Part shown: in pieces, positions 8,304 through 17,257 of the stretch
Numbering within the stretch: position 1 is the stretch's first letter
How the letters are laid out: the number at the start of each line of letters is the position of its first letter
Assembly: GCA_020721965.1 (NCBI GenBank)
Contig: DYLS01000011.1
Location: 1-57,160, forward strand
Reading direction: 5' to 3'
DNA from: Blastopirellula marina
GTDB lineage: Bacteria > Planctomycetota > Planctomycetia > Pirellulales > Thermoguttaceae
DNA length: 57,160 nucleotides
The notes under the pieces: generated by a model
The model's input: only the letters and a program-made list of their open reading frames with translations
The model's database searches: none
Told to the model about the DNA's origin: nothing
Program-made: the position numbers and the translations under genes

Positions 8304-8538
8304 TCAACATGTGCTGGGCGCATCGTGCACTCTGGCGAACTTTGCAGGGTAGTTTTGGTAGCCTCGTCCCGGGTCATGGCCTTCGACGGCTGCGCGGCGA
8401 AGGCCTTGCACGGGTTTGGGCACCACTTGGACGTTTCCGACTCTATCCGGTGTTTGCGCGGTGGTTTTGCTTGGAGACAAATGTTTGGTTGGCGGTTACA
8501 GGCGGTAACAAATGGATCGAGCAAGGGAGGAGCATCTG

Positions 8539-9564
8539 ATGTTCGGCAACTTTACCCGTCTGGCAGCCGTGGTGGTGCTTGTGCTAGCGAGCACGTTCGT
8601 GCATGGCTGGCGAGTCAGGGCCAGCGATCATTGGGCAACCTACGAGGGCGGCGAAGGCCCCGGCAAGGGAAAACACATCGTATTGGTTTCCGGTGACGAG
8701 GAATACCGATCCGAGGAGGCATTGCCCATGCTTGGCAAGATTCTGGCCAGGCATCACGGATTTCGCTGCACCGTCCTATTCGCCATCGATCCCAAGTCGG
8801 GCCAGATCGATCCCGTCAACGTCAATAACATCCGCGGATTGGAGCTGCTGGATACGGCCGACCTGATGATCATTTTTACACGCTTCCGAAATTTGCCGGA
8901 CGAGCAGATGGCCTGCATCGATCGTTACGTGAAGTCGGGCAAGCCGATCATCGGGCTGAGAACCGCGACGCACGCCTTCAACATCCCGGCAGATCGCCCT
9001 TATGCGAGGTATAGCTTTCAAAGCAAGGAATGGGATGGTGGGTTTGGGCGGAAGATCCTGGGCGAAACTTGGATCAGTCATCACGGGGCGCACAATAAGG
9101 AGAGCACGCGAGGGGTGATCGCACCGGGGATGGAGAATCACCCCATCGTCCGCGGCTGCGAGGACATCTGGGGGCCGACTGACGTTTATACGGTGCGGCT
9201 ACCGCTGCCCGGCGATTCCCAGCCGCTGGTGTTGGGCCAGGTGCTGACGGGGATGTCGCTCCAGGATCCACCCCTGCAAGGTCCCAAGAATGACCCCATG
9301 ATGCCCGTCGCATGGACGAAGACGTACCAAGGCGAGAACGGCCAGGTGGGGCGTGTCTTTACGACGACGATGGGCGCCGCGGTGGACCTGAAGAGTGAGG
9401 GGCTGCGGAGGTTATTGGTCAATGCCGCCTATTGGTGCCTGGGCATGGAAGACCAGATTCCGCCGCGGGCCAACGTCCAGACCGTTGGGCCTTATGACCC
9501 CAGCTACTTCGGCTTCGGGAAGTTTCGAAAGGGGATGCGTCCCCAGGACTACGCCTTGGATTGA
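8539..9564 (+). CDS. Secreted ThuA-like domain protein
   Basis: 341 residues from the ATG at 8539, preceded by GGGAGGAG and followed by a clear signal peptide (MFGNFTRLAAVVVLVLASTF). ThuA-like proteins have a class I glutamine-amidotransferase-like flavodoxin fold and are linked to trehalose/3-keto-sugar utilisation; the reaction is poorly defined. Seen here: HIVLVSGDEEYRSEEALPML near the mature N-terminus, a central LIIFTRFRNLPDEQM segment, TATHAF and WISHHGAHNKES, and an AWTKTYQGENGQVGRVFTTTMG segment typical of the family. It precedes a Tat-exported Gfo/Idh/MocA protein by 150 bp, a pairing frequent in planctomycetes, so the two probably act together in the envelope. Confidence 0.85.
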   Translation: MFGNFTRLAAVVVLVLASTFVHGWRVRASDHWATYEGGEGPGKGKHIVLVSGDEEYRSEEALPMLGKILARHHGFRCTVLFAIDPKSGQIDPVNVNNIRGLELLDTADLMIIFTRFRNLPDEQMACIDRYVKSGKPIIGLRTATHAFNIPADRPYARYSFQSKEWDGGFGRKILGETWISHHGAHNKESTRGVIAPGMENHPIVRGCEDIWGPTDVYTVRLPLPGDSQPLVLGQVLTGMSLQDPPLQGPKNDPMMPVAWTKTYQGENGQVGRVFTTTMGAAVDLKSEGLRRLLVNAAYWCLGMEDQIPPRANVQTVGPYDPSYFGFGKFRKGMRPQDYALD

Positions 9565-9714
9565 ACCGTGCCCATCGCCGGCGTGGCAAAACGTGGTGCT
9601 TGAATGTCGGCCCCGGCCCACTCGTTGCGTTTCCGAGAAAAACCGCATAAAACTGAAATCGCGGTCTTCGGTTTTTGTGAATCCCTGGAACCCTGCAACT
9701 TGGGAGGTGATTGG

Positions 9715-10992
9715 ATGGTGAACAGATTGAAAAACATGTCGCGGCGGACCCTGCTGGCGCGGGCTGTGAAATCCACCGCGCTGGCTGCCGTGCCGTACTT
9801 TGTGCCTGGGACGGTATTGGGGATGAACCACGCCTTTGCACCCAGCAACCGGATTGTGATGGGCGGGTTGGGCATCGGTCCCCGCGGCCGGGAAGACCTG
9901 CGGCACTTCCTCGAAAATGCGGATGTCCAATTCATCGCCGTTTGCGACGCACAAGCCGAGCGCCGCAACATGGTCAAGCAGATGGTCGACCAGCATTACG
10001 GCAATGGCGACTGCCGCACCTATCAAAACATGTTCGAATTTCTCGCGCGAGACGACATCGACGCGGTGCTGATCGCAACTGGCGACCGCTGGCACACCAT
10101 GGCTTCCATCTTCGCCGCCAAGGCGGGAAAGGACATCTATTGCGAAAAGCCTTGCTCGATGACCATCGCGGAGAGCCGTGCTCTGGCAGATACCATGCGG
10201 CGATATGGCCGGGTCTACCAGGCCGGAACGCAGCGGCGAAACATCGGTAACTTCATTTACGCCGTGAACCTGGTTCAGTCGGGGCGGCTGGGCAAGCTCC
10301 ACACGGTTCACGCCAACACGTTGGCCCCCGCTACGACCCACGATTGGCTCCCCGAGGAGCCGCTCCCATCCAAGGATGAATGCGATTGGGAAATGTGGCT
10401 GGGACCCTCGCCTTGGCGACCTTTCAATCGCAGCTACGTGAACGGCGGCTGGCGCGGCTTCTTCGATTTCCACGGCGGCGGCATCTTGGAATGGGGGTCC
10501 CACACGGTGGATCTGTGCCAGTGGGCCAGCAAGATGGATGACACGGCCCCCGTCGAGTACGAGCCTCATGGGAATGAAGTGCACGCCGTTTACGCCAATG
10601 GTATCAAGCTCATTATGCGGGACACGGGCTGGCTGGGATTGGGCACTTGCAGCGCCCGCTTCGAGTGCGAAGAGGGCTGGGTCGAAACCGGCGACCGCGG
10701 CTTGATCGCCTTGGAACCGGAGTCGTTGCGGGCCGAAATACCGGTGTTCACCATGGCCGGCACCGATCCCAGCACGCACATTCGGGACTTCCTGGATTGC
10801 GTGAAGACGCGGGCCAAGCCCAAAGCCTCCGCCGACGTGGCCGCTCAGTCCCACATCGCCAGTCACTGCGCTTATATCGCCTGGCAATTGGGCCGAAAAG
10901 TTCGTTTCGATCCCGCCAAGGAAGAGTTTATCGGCGATGAGGAGGCGAACCGCATGCGTTCGCGGGCGCTCCGTCAGCCGTGGCACATCTGA
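9715..10992 (+). CDS. Tat-exported Gfo/Idh/MocA-family oxidoreductase
   Basis: 425 residues from the ATG at 9715, preceded by GGGAGGTGA. The N-terminus has a twin-arginine signal (MSRRTLLARAVKSTALAAVP), so the folded, cofactor-loaded enzyme is exported. A Rossmann fold follows (GGLGIGPRGREDLRHF), then CEKPCSMTIAESR with the active-site Lys, and DFHGGGILEWGSHTVDLCQW with the family His/Asp region. The bound nucleotide would be carried out of the cytoplasm as a prosthetic group. The longer upstream frame lacks coding character. Together with the ThuA-like gene before it and the HEAT-repeat gene after it, it forms a likely operon for periplasmic sugar oxidation; the substrate is unknown. Confidence 0.88.
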   Translation: MVNRLKNMSRRTLLARAVKSTALAAVPYFVPGTVLGMNHAFAPSNRIVMGGLGIGPRGREDLRHFLENADVQFIAVCDAQAERRNMVKQMVDQHYGNGDCRTYQNMFEFLARDDIDAVLIATGDRWHTMASIFAAKAGKDIYCEKPCSMTIAESRALADTMRRYGRVYQAGTQRRNIGNFIYAVNLVQSGRLGKLHTVHANTLAPATTHDWLPEEPLPSKDECDWEMWLGPSPWRPFNRSYVNGGWRGFFDFHGGGILEWGSHTVDLCQWASKMDDTAPVEYEPHGNEVHAVYANGIKLIMRDTGWLGLGTCSARFECEEGWVETGDRGLIALEPESLRAEIPVFTMAGTDPSTHIRDFLDCVKTRAKPKASADVAAQSHIASHCAYIAWQLGRKVRFDPAKEEFIGDEEANRMRSRALRQPWHI

Positions 10993-11117
10993 CGGGAAGA
11001 GTTTTCGGCAGGCGTTCGTTCACAACCATCGGCGAGGTTGTTCCGGCAAGGCGGCAGAGGATTCCGTACCAGCCTGGCGCCCCGGCGCAACCCAACGAGA
11101 AAGAAATAGGAACCAAC

Positions 11118-13064
11118 ATGATGAGACCAGCAAGAAGTATTCTGTTTTTCGCAGGGATCGGGGCGTTGGTTGGCTTGATTGTCGCCGTACGCGCCCCGGC
11201 CCAGCAGGCGGGGGCCGTCGATCCAGCCTCGCTGATTGCGACCCTGCAATCGGCCGACGCTTCCCTGCACGATAAGGCCTTGGCCTGCAAGCAATTGGCG
11301 GTCGTGGGAGATGAGTCGGCTGTGCCCGTGCTCGCCTCCTTGTTGGCAGACGAAAGGCTTTCCCATTACGCACGCTTTGCTCTGGAACCCATTCCGGGAA
11401 AAGCCGTGGATGCCGCCCTTCGAGATGCCTTGGGCAAGGTCCCAGGGTTGCTGAAGTTGGGGGTGATCAATTCCATCGGTGTTCGCCGGGATGCTGAGGC
11501 CGTCCCCGCCCTGAAGGAGCTTTTGGCCTCCGATGATCTGGCCCTCGCGGATGCGGCTGCCTCTGCCCTGGCACGCATCGGCACTCCGGATTCCGCGGCC
11601 AGTCTGATCGAAGCCCTGGCAACTGCCGAGGGGCAGCGCGCCAACATCATCGCCGACGCCCTGGTCGTCGGTGCCGACGTCGCACGCCGCGATGGGAATC
11701 AGGATCAAGCCGTGACCATGTACCGTGCGATTCGCGGTGCCAAGCTCCCCAGCCGGTACATCGTCGCCGCCCTCCACGGAGAGGTTTTGTCGGCGGGCGA
11801 TGACGGCCTGGCCTTGTGGGAGGAATCCGCCAAGTCCGCGGACGATGCCATCTTCGCTGCCGCCATGGGGCTGGCGCGTCATCTGGATCCCCTCAAGGCA
11901 GTCCCGATCCTGACGCAGTTCTATGCGTCTGCTCCAGCGGAACGGAAGGGGGTTATCCTCCAGGCCATTGCCGACCTGAATGGGGAGTCCGCCGCGGAGC
12001 TTGCCCGGCAGGCATTGAAGGCCGACGATGCCAACCTTCAGGTGGCGGCCCTCAGCGTGCTGGCAAAACACGGGGCGTCGCAGGACCTTGTCCTCCTGAT
12101 CCAAGCGGTCCGCAGCGATAACGCCGAGGTCCGCGCGGCGGCTCAGGCTGCCCTGGATAGGCTGGATGCCCCGGGTATCGGAGAGGCCCTGGCTGGTCTG
12201 CTGGAGACAGCCACCGGGGATGACTGGCTCACGTTGGCTGCTACTGCCGGACGGCGCCGCCTGGCGGTTACCGCCCCATTGCTCCGCAAGTCGCTCGACT
12301 CTCCCGATACAGCGCGACGATCGGCGGCGATCACGGCCCTGGGGGCCATCGCCCAATGGGATGACGCGGCCGCCCTCCTGGCGCGATTGGGAAACGCCGC
12401 ATCCGATCAGGAGAAGGATGCCATCCGCGAGGCCCTGCGAACCGCCATGCGACGGCAACCGGACGCCGATGCCGCCGCGGCACGCCTGGCCGAGATGATC
12501 CCCAGTTCAACGGGCGAAACTCGAGCCTTCATCTTTGAATTGCTGACGATTGTGGGAGGAAAGACGGCCCTGCAAACGGTCGTTCAGGCTGCCCAAGGAA
12601 ACGACCGCGAGTTGCAAGACCTGGCCACAATCGCGTTGGGCAATTGGCTGAGTCCCGATGCGGCTCAACCTCTGGCCGAGCTTCTCGAGTCCGGCAAGGC
12701 CGAGCAATTCCAGGTCCGAATGCTGCGCGCCTACATCCGAATTGCGCGACAGTTCAACGTTTCGCCAGAGGAACGCTTGGCCATGTGCCAAAAGGCGCTT
12801 GCCCTTTCGCGGCGAGATGCCGAGAGGGCCTTGGTCATGGAAGTGTTGGGTCGCAATCCCGGCGAGCCTACGCTTCAACTGGTGATGGAAGAGATGAATC
12901 GCCCTGAGACGGCCGAAGCAGCCTACGCCGCGGCCGTGGCTATCGGCGAAAAGTGGACCGGCAATCGAGACATGGTAACGCAGGCCATGCAACGGGTCAC
13001 CGCCGGCACGACCAACGCCACGCTCAAGGCGCGGGCCGAGGCGGTCCTCAACCGCATCCGCTGA
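11118..13064 (+). CDS. Secreted HEAT-repeat protein
   Basis: About 648 residues from the ATG-ATG pair at 11118. A signal peptide (MMRPARSILFFAGIGALVGL to about RAPAQQA) precedes at least 12 tandem HEAT/PBS-lyase-like helical repeats, recognisable as recurring AVPALKELLASDDLALADAA and AALARIG-type units of about 30 residues. HEAT solenoids are protein-interaction scaffolds; no catalytic motif is seen. An open frame starting at 10980 would overlap the end of the oxidoreductase gene and puts the signal peptide inside the protein, so it is rejected. The neighbours suggest a structural or binding role in the same envelope carbohydrate system. Confidence 0.78.
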   Translation: MMRPARSILFFAGIGALVGLIVAVRAPAQQAGAVDPASLIATLQSADASLHDKALACKQLAVVGDESAVPVLASLLADERLSHYARFALEPIPGKAVDAALRDALGKVPGLLKLGVINSIGVRRDAEAVPALKELLASDDLALADAAASALARIGTPDSAASLIEALATAEGQRANIIADALVVGADVARRDGNQDQAVTMYRAIRGAKLPSRYIVAALHGEVLSAGDDGLALWEESAKSADDAIFAAAMGLARHLDPLKAVPILTQFYASAPAERKGVILQAIADLNGESAAELARQALKADDANLQVAALSVLAKHGASQDLVLLIQAVRSDNAEVRAAAQAALDRLDAPGIGEALAGLLETATGDDWLTLAATAGRRRLAVTAPLLRKSLDSPDTARRSAAITALGAIAQWDDAAALLARLGNAASDQEKDAIREALRTAMRRQPDADAAAARLAEMIPSSTGETRAFIFELLTIVGGKTALQTVVQAAQGNDRELQDLATIALGNWLSPDAAQPLAELLESGKAEQFQVRMLRAYIRIARQFNVSPEERLAMCQKALALSRRDAERALVMEVLGRNPGEPTLQLVMEEMNRPETAEAAYAAAVAIGEKWTGNRDMVTQAMQRVTAGTTNATLKARAEAVLNRIR

Positions 13065-13256
13065 AATTGCGGCGTGCCGGTGCCCGGCCTCGTGCGGCCA
13101 AGGCGCGATCGCAGTGCAAAGGGAAAGCCTGACGACCCGAGCAGAAACTAGGAGGCGTGAACCTCTGGGCCTCGCCCGATGGGCGTGTATACCACAGTGC
13201 AACTCCGTCGCCCGGCCAGGCGCTGGGTGACGGCTTCGTTTTGTTGCAGTTTTCAC

Positions 13257-13415
13257 TAGACTTTTGCAATTTGGGGTCGCAAGCTCCCACCTTCTCCGGG
13301 GAGATGTACGGCGAAGGTTATTTCCCATGAAAACAGCTTTCCTTGTTTCCGTGAATTGCGTAGCACTCCAGCTTTAAGCCCTCTCTCAGGGGGGGGACAC
13401 TTTGCAAAAGTCCAG
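13257..13415 (+). mobile_element. R1 MITE-like element, copy 4 (about 160 bp, diverged)
   Basis: Left end TAGACTTTTGCAATTTGGGG and right end TTTGCAAAAGTCCAG are R1 inverted ends; the interior retains only short similarity (CCTTGTTTCCGTGAATTGCG, CCCTCTCTCAGGGGG). Flanks TTTTCAC (13250-13256) and TTCTCAT (13416-13422) match at 5 of 7 positions, as expected for an old target duplication. It lies in the 13065-13488 gap, just upstream of the sugar transporter gene, and artificially lengthens that gene's open frame. Confidence 0.78.
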
Positions 13416-13488
13416 TTCTCATTTTGTGGTTTGGGCGAAAGTAGGAGATTGCCTTTTCCTGTTCCGAGCACTTTTGAGGCGGTCCAAC

Positions 13489-14859
13489 ATGCGTATGAAT
13501 CGCTATTTGATGTTGTGCGTCTTGGTCTCGTCCTTGGGAGGGCTTTTGTTCGGCTTCGATACCGCGGTGATCTCCGGAACGGAGAAGCTGCTGCAAACGG
13601 TCTTCCAGTTGTCTGACTTTGGCCTGGGGTTCACCGTGGCCTCTGCCCTGATCGGAACGATCCTGGGTTCCTTGGCGGTGGGCTACCCGGCGGATCGCTG
13701 GGGCCGGCGCCCAACGCTGATCCTGATCGCCATTCTCTATTTCGTCTCGGCCGTGGGGAGTGGCTTGGCATGGGATTGGTATTCGCTGGTGTTCTTTCGT
13801 CTCTTGGGTGGACTCGGTGTGGGAGGTGCTTCGGTTGTGGCACCGATGTACATCGCGGAGGTCACGCCCCCCCAATCTCGCGGCAGGTTGGTGGCTGTGG
13901 TCCAGTTCAACATTGTGCTTGGAATACTGCTGGCTTTTCTCTCTAACTATTGGATCGCCCGCTTGGACCTGGGGGAAAGCGAGTGGCGGTGGATGTTCGG
14001 CGTCGAGGCCGCTCCGGCCTTGGTCTTCTGGCTGCTCCTGTACGCCATTCCTCGTAGCCCCCGCTGGCTCGTATCACGTGGGCGGTCGCGCGAAGCGTTG
14101 GATGTCTTGATGCGGCTTGGGGTGGCTCCAGGGGAGGCCAAGCTGCTGGTGCGAAAAATCGAGGAATCCCTGGAAAGCCGCAATATCCCCGCCTGGGAAG
14201 CCTTGCTCTCCCCACGCTATCGGCGCTCCATGCTCCTGGCGATCACCATAGCGGCCTTCAACCAACTGTCAGGCATCAACGCCCTGATGTATTACGCGCC
14301 GCGCATCTTCGAGATGGCCGGGGCCGGGAAAGATACCGCGTTTCTCCAAGCCGTCGCCGTCGGGGGGACCAACCTCATCTTCACCATGCTGGCCATGACG
14401 ATTATCGACCGCTTCGGGCGGCGCTTCCTCATGTTGATCGGTTCCATCGGCTACATTCTCAGCCTGGCCACCACGGCGGGTACGTTCTATTGGTACGGGG
14501 CGAAATTCGATGATCTCGGCAACCTCATCGTATTGGTCAGCTTGCTGGTATTCATCGCCTCGCACGCCTTCGGACAGGGGGCCGTGATCTGGGTCTTCAT
14601 CAGCGAAATCTTTCCCAATACGGTCCGCGCCTATGGTCAAGCGTTGGGCAGCTTTACGCATTGGTTCATGTGCGCCCTGATCTCATGGACGTTTCCCATG
14701 ATCGCGTCGGCATCGGGAGGGCACGCCTTCGCCTTTTACGCCGTGATGATGATGCTTCAATTGTTGTGGGTCCTGTTCCTGATGCCCGAGACCAAGGGGA
14801 TTCCGCTGGAAGAGATCGAGCGCCCTTTGGCGGGTCGAGCGGATGTGACCGCGCGTTGA
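13489..14859 (+). CDS. Sugar porter of the major facilitator superfamily
   Basis: 456 residues, about 12 membrane segments. Sugar-porter signatures are all visible: GGLLFGFDTAVISG in helix 1, PADRWGRRPTL between helices 2 and 3, IPRSPRWLVSRGR before the central loop, NQLSGINALMYYAPRIFE in helix 7, DRFGRRFL in the matching loop of the second half, and PETKGIPLEEIE at the C-terminus. It probably takes up a hexose or pentose by proton symport across the inner membrane. The ATG at 13489 is preceded by GAGG at a suitable distance; the longer frame comes from the R1 repeat. It lies 156 bp upstream of the GH32 gene, which suggests uptake of fructose or glucose released by that enzyme. Confidence 0.92.
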   Translation: MRMNRYLMLCVLVSSLGGLLFGFDTAVISGTEKLLQTVFQLSDFGLGFTVASALIGTILGSLAVGYPADRWGRRPTLILIAILYFVSAVGSGLAWDWYSLVFFRLLGGLGVGGASVVAPMYIAEVTPPQSRGRLVAVVQFNIVLGILLAFLSNYWIARLDLGESEWRWMFGVEAAPALVFWLLLYAIPRSPRWLVSRGRSREALDVLMRLGVAPGEAKLLVRKIEESLESRNIPAWEALLSPRYRRSMLLAITIAAFNQLSGINALMYYAPRIFEMAGAGKDTAFLQAVAVGGTNLIFTMLAMTIIDRFGRRFLMLIGSIGYILSLATTAGTFYWYGAKFDDLGNLIVLVSLLVFIASHAFGQGAVIWVFISEIFPNTVRAYGQALGSFTHWFMCALISWTFPMIASASGGHAFAFYAVMMMLQLLWVLFLMPETKGIPLEEIERPLAGRADVTAR

Positions 14860-15015
14860 GCGAGGCACTTCATCGGGCAGAGGCAGCCTGTCCTCTCACT
14901 GCCCTCTTAGCTCGACGCGAGTCTCGGAATAATTGGCGGATTGGAAGATGGGTCTTTAATTACGCTGACATCGCAACAATCGCGCGTAGTCAGCCCATAC
15001 CGGGAGGTCGAACGC

Positions 15016-17229
15016 ATGAGACAGCAACACATGCCCTTCCTAGCTGTAATCGTTCTTGCGATCCCTGCATGCCTGGTAGCACCAGCAGCGTCGCCAGGGG
15101 CCGAGCAGCCGCCTGCCCACGAAAACTCCCCCGACCTTCTGATCGACGATTTCGAGCGATCCGAGTACGCGCCTTGGACTGCGGAGGGTGAGGCCTTTGG
15201 TCCCGGCCCGGCGGCGGGAACTCTGCCCAACCAAATGCCCGTGACTGGCTATCGTGGCCAGCGATTGGTCAATTCGTACTACGGGGGCGACGGTCCTCAA
15301 GGCGTCCTCGTCAGTCCACCCTTTCGCATCCAGAGGAAGTACCTTTGCTTTCTGATGGGAGGCGGCGGCTATCCCGGCGAGACGTTCATGGAGCTTGTGG
15401 TGGAGGGGCAAAGCGTTCGCAAGGCACACGGCCCCAATCTGCAACCCGGCGGTTCCGAGGAACTCGATTGGCAAGCCTGGGACGTGTCCGAATTCATCGG
15501 CAAGACGGGCATCTTGCGGATCGTGGATCATCGCTCCGGAAGATGGGGCCACATCAACGTCGACCATATCGTGCAATCCCACGAGAATAAGGCGGAAGTG
15601 CCCCTGCGGAGTTTTGTCGCCAAGTCGCGGTATCTCTTGCTTCCCGTCGCAGATGACACGCATCGCGTGAAATGCCGTCTGCTGTCGGGCGATCGTGTCG
15701 TTCGATATTTCGACGTGGATGTGGCCGAACCGGGCACGGCCCCCCGATTCTGGGCGTCCGTGGATATTTCCGAGTTCCGCGGCAACGAGCTACGCTGGGA
15801 CGTCCGCCCGCGGTCCGCCACGGAGATCGTGGCGACTCCCGCGGAGCAGGCGGATTCGCCGATTTTTCGCGAGGACCTGTACCGCGAGGCGTATCGGCCC
15901 CAGTTCCACTTTTCACCACGCGTCGGGTGGACGAATGACCCCAACGGCCTGGTTTATCATCGGGGCCAATACCACCTCTTTTTCCAGCACAACCCCTTTG
16001 GCGTGCAATGGGGAAACATGACATGGGGGCACGCCGTGAGCGGCGATTTGGTGCATTGGCAAGAGTTGGGCGATGCTATACTCCCCGATCAAATGGGTAC
16101 GATCTTTTCCGGTTCCGCGGTCGTGGACCATACCAACACGTCCGGCCTGGGTACCCGGGACTGTCCGCCCCTGTGCGTGTTCTACACGGCGGCGGGGGGC
16201 CTCTCGTTCGATCCGCGGCCATTCGCCCAGTGCCTGGCCTGGTCTTTGGACGACGTCCGGACTTGGACCAAGTTCGACGGCAATCCCGTGGTCGGCCCCA
16301 TCGCGGACGAAAACCGCGATCCGAAGGTCTTCTGGCACGCCCCTACCTCGCGGTGGATCATGGTGCTCTACGTGCGGCGTGATGCGTTTTCGCTCTTCTC
16401 GTCGCCAGACCTGAAGACGTGGCACACGGAGGGTGAAGTCCCGTTTCCCTCCGCATTTGAATGCCCCGAATTGTTCGAGATCCCAGTCGAAGGCCAGCCG
16501 GGCGAAACGCGATGGGTGGTGTGGTCCGCGTCGGGAAACCACATGATCGGCACGTTCGGCGGTCACGCCTTCTCGCCCGAGAGTGGTGTCTTGCGAAGCG
16601 AGTGGGGCAAAAATAGCTATGCCGGTCAGACCTGGAACGATGTGCCCGACGGACGCAGGATATTCATCGCCTGGATGAATTCCGATGGCTCTGCCTATCC
16701 CGGCATGCCATTCAATCAACAGATGACGTTCCCGCGTCGATTCACGTTGCGAAACACCGAGGAAGGACTGCGGCTGCACGCCCTGCCGATCGACGAAATC
16801 GCGAGCTTGTACACCACGACTGCTCAATGGCACGCGATGCCCCTAGCGCCGGGGGAACGCAAGACATTTTCGGCGGGGGAATTGCTCGACCTGGCGTTGA
16901 CGCTGTATGGACAGGGTGCCAAAGAGATCGCCGTCGATATCCGCGGCACGACCGTGACCTATCGCCCGCAAGACGGGACGCTGGAGTGTCTGGGAAACCG
17001 AATCGAAGGTTTGCCGGGGGATGAGCCGTTGGATTTGCGAGTGCTGGTCGATCGAACGTCGATCGAAATTTTTGCCCGGAACGGCCAGTACGTCATGTCG
17101 TTCGCCTTGCCATTGGCTGGGCGAAAATCCGGACTTCAGGTCTCGGCCGATGGTCCGGCGGAGATCGTTTCGCTGGAGATTCGGGAATTGAAGTCCATTT
17201 GGAGCACCCCGGCGGGCGATGTGAAGTGA
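15016..17229 (+). CDS. Secreted GH32 fructan/sucrose hydrolase (levanase- or invertase-type)
   Basis: 737 residues from the ATG at 15016, preceded by GGGAGGT, with a signal peptide (to about ASPGAEQ). GH32 enzymes hydrolyse beta-fructosides. The three catalytic motifs are present: WTNDPNG near residue 304 (Asp nucleophile), RDPKVFW near 434 (transition-state stabiliser) and ECPELFE near 482 (Glu acid/base). A C-terminal beta-sandwich follows, with VDRTSIEIFARNGQ. Between the signal and the catalytic domain lie about 260 extra residues beginning DLLIDDFERSEYAPW, a beta-rich module found in some secreted levanase-like proteins and perhaps carbohydrate binding. With the sugar porter upstream it makes a simple fructan-use unit. 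Confidence 0.92.
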   Translation: MRQQHMPFLAVIVLAIPACLVAPAASPGAEQPPAHENSPDLLIDDFERSEYAPWTAEGEAFGPGPAAGTLPNQMPVTGYRGQRLVNSYYGGDGPQGVLVSPPFRIQRKYLCFLMGGGGYPGETFMELVVEGQSVRKAHGPNLQPGGSEELDWQAWDVSEFIGKTGILRIVDHRSGRWGHINVDHIVQSHENKAEVPLRSFVAKSRYLLLPVADDTHRVKCRLLSGDRVVRYFDVDVAEPGTAPRFWASVDISEFRGNELRWDVRPRSATEIVATPAEQADSPIFREDLYREAYRPQFHFSPRVGWTNDPNGLVYHRGQYHLFFQHNPFGVQWGNMTWGHAVSGDLVHWQELGDAILPDQMGTIFSGSAVVDHTNTSGLGTRDCPPLCVFYTAAGGLSFDPRPFAQCLAWSLDDVRTWTKFDGNPVVGPIADENRDPKVFWHAPTSRWIMVLYVRRDAFSLFSSPDLKTWHTEGEVPFPSAFECPELFEIPVEGQPGETRWVVWSASGNHMIGTFGGHAFSPESGVLRSEWGKNSYAGQTWNDVPDGRRIFIAWMNSDGSAYPGMPFNQQMTFPRRFTLRNTEEGLRLHALPIDEIASLYTTTAQWHAMPLAPGERKTFSAGELLDLALTLYGQGAKEIAVDIRGTTVTYRPQDGTLECLGNRIEGLPGDEPLDLRVLVDRTSIEIFARNGQYVMSFALPLAGRKSGLQVSADGPAEIVSLEIRELKSIWSTPAGDVK

Positions 17230-17257
17230 CACGCACGACCGCTCGGGAAGTCTGCCC

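Larger units (their letters stand above)
7922..8355 (+). repeat. R2 dispersed element, copy 3, enlarged and interrupted
   Basis: The left end GTACTCCAGCGCAGG and following TTTGCTTGGCTTAACATCTTG match R2, and the right part (GGCATAACACGCCTCAACATG to CGAACTTTGCAGGGTAGT) matches the R2 right half. Between them the ATCTTGTGGTGATGGGGCATA segment of R2 has been amplified into a 21-bp tandem array, and an R1 element is inserted into the array. This explains why the copy is about 430 bp instead of 112 bp. Confidence 0.75.

Noticed and set aside
8131-8352. Open frames on both strands through the 21-bp array
   Set aside because: A 21-bp period keeps any frame open; no start signal with a ribosome binding site and no family match.
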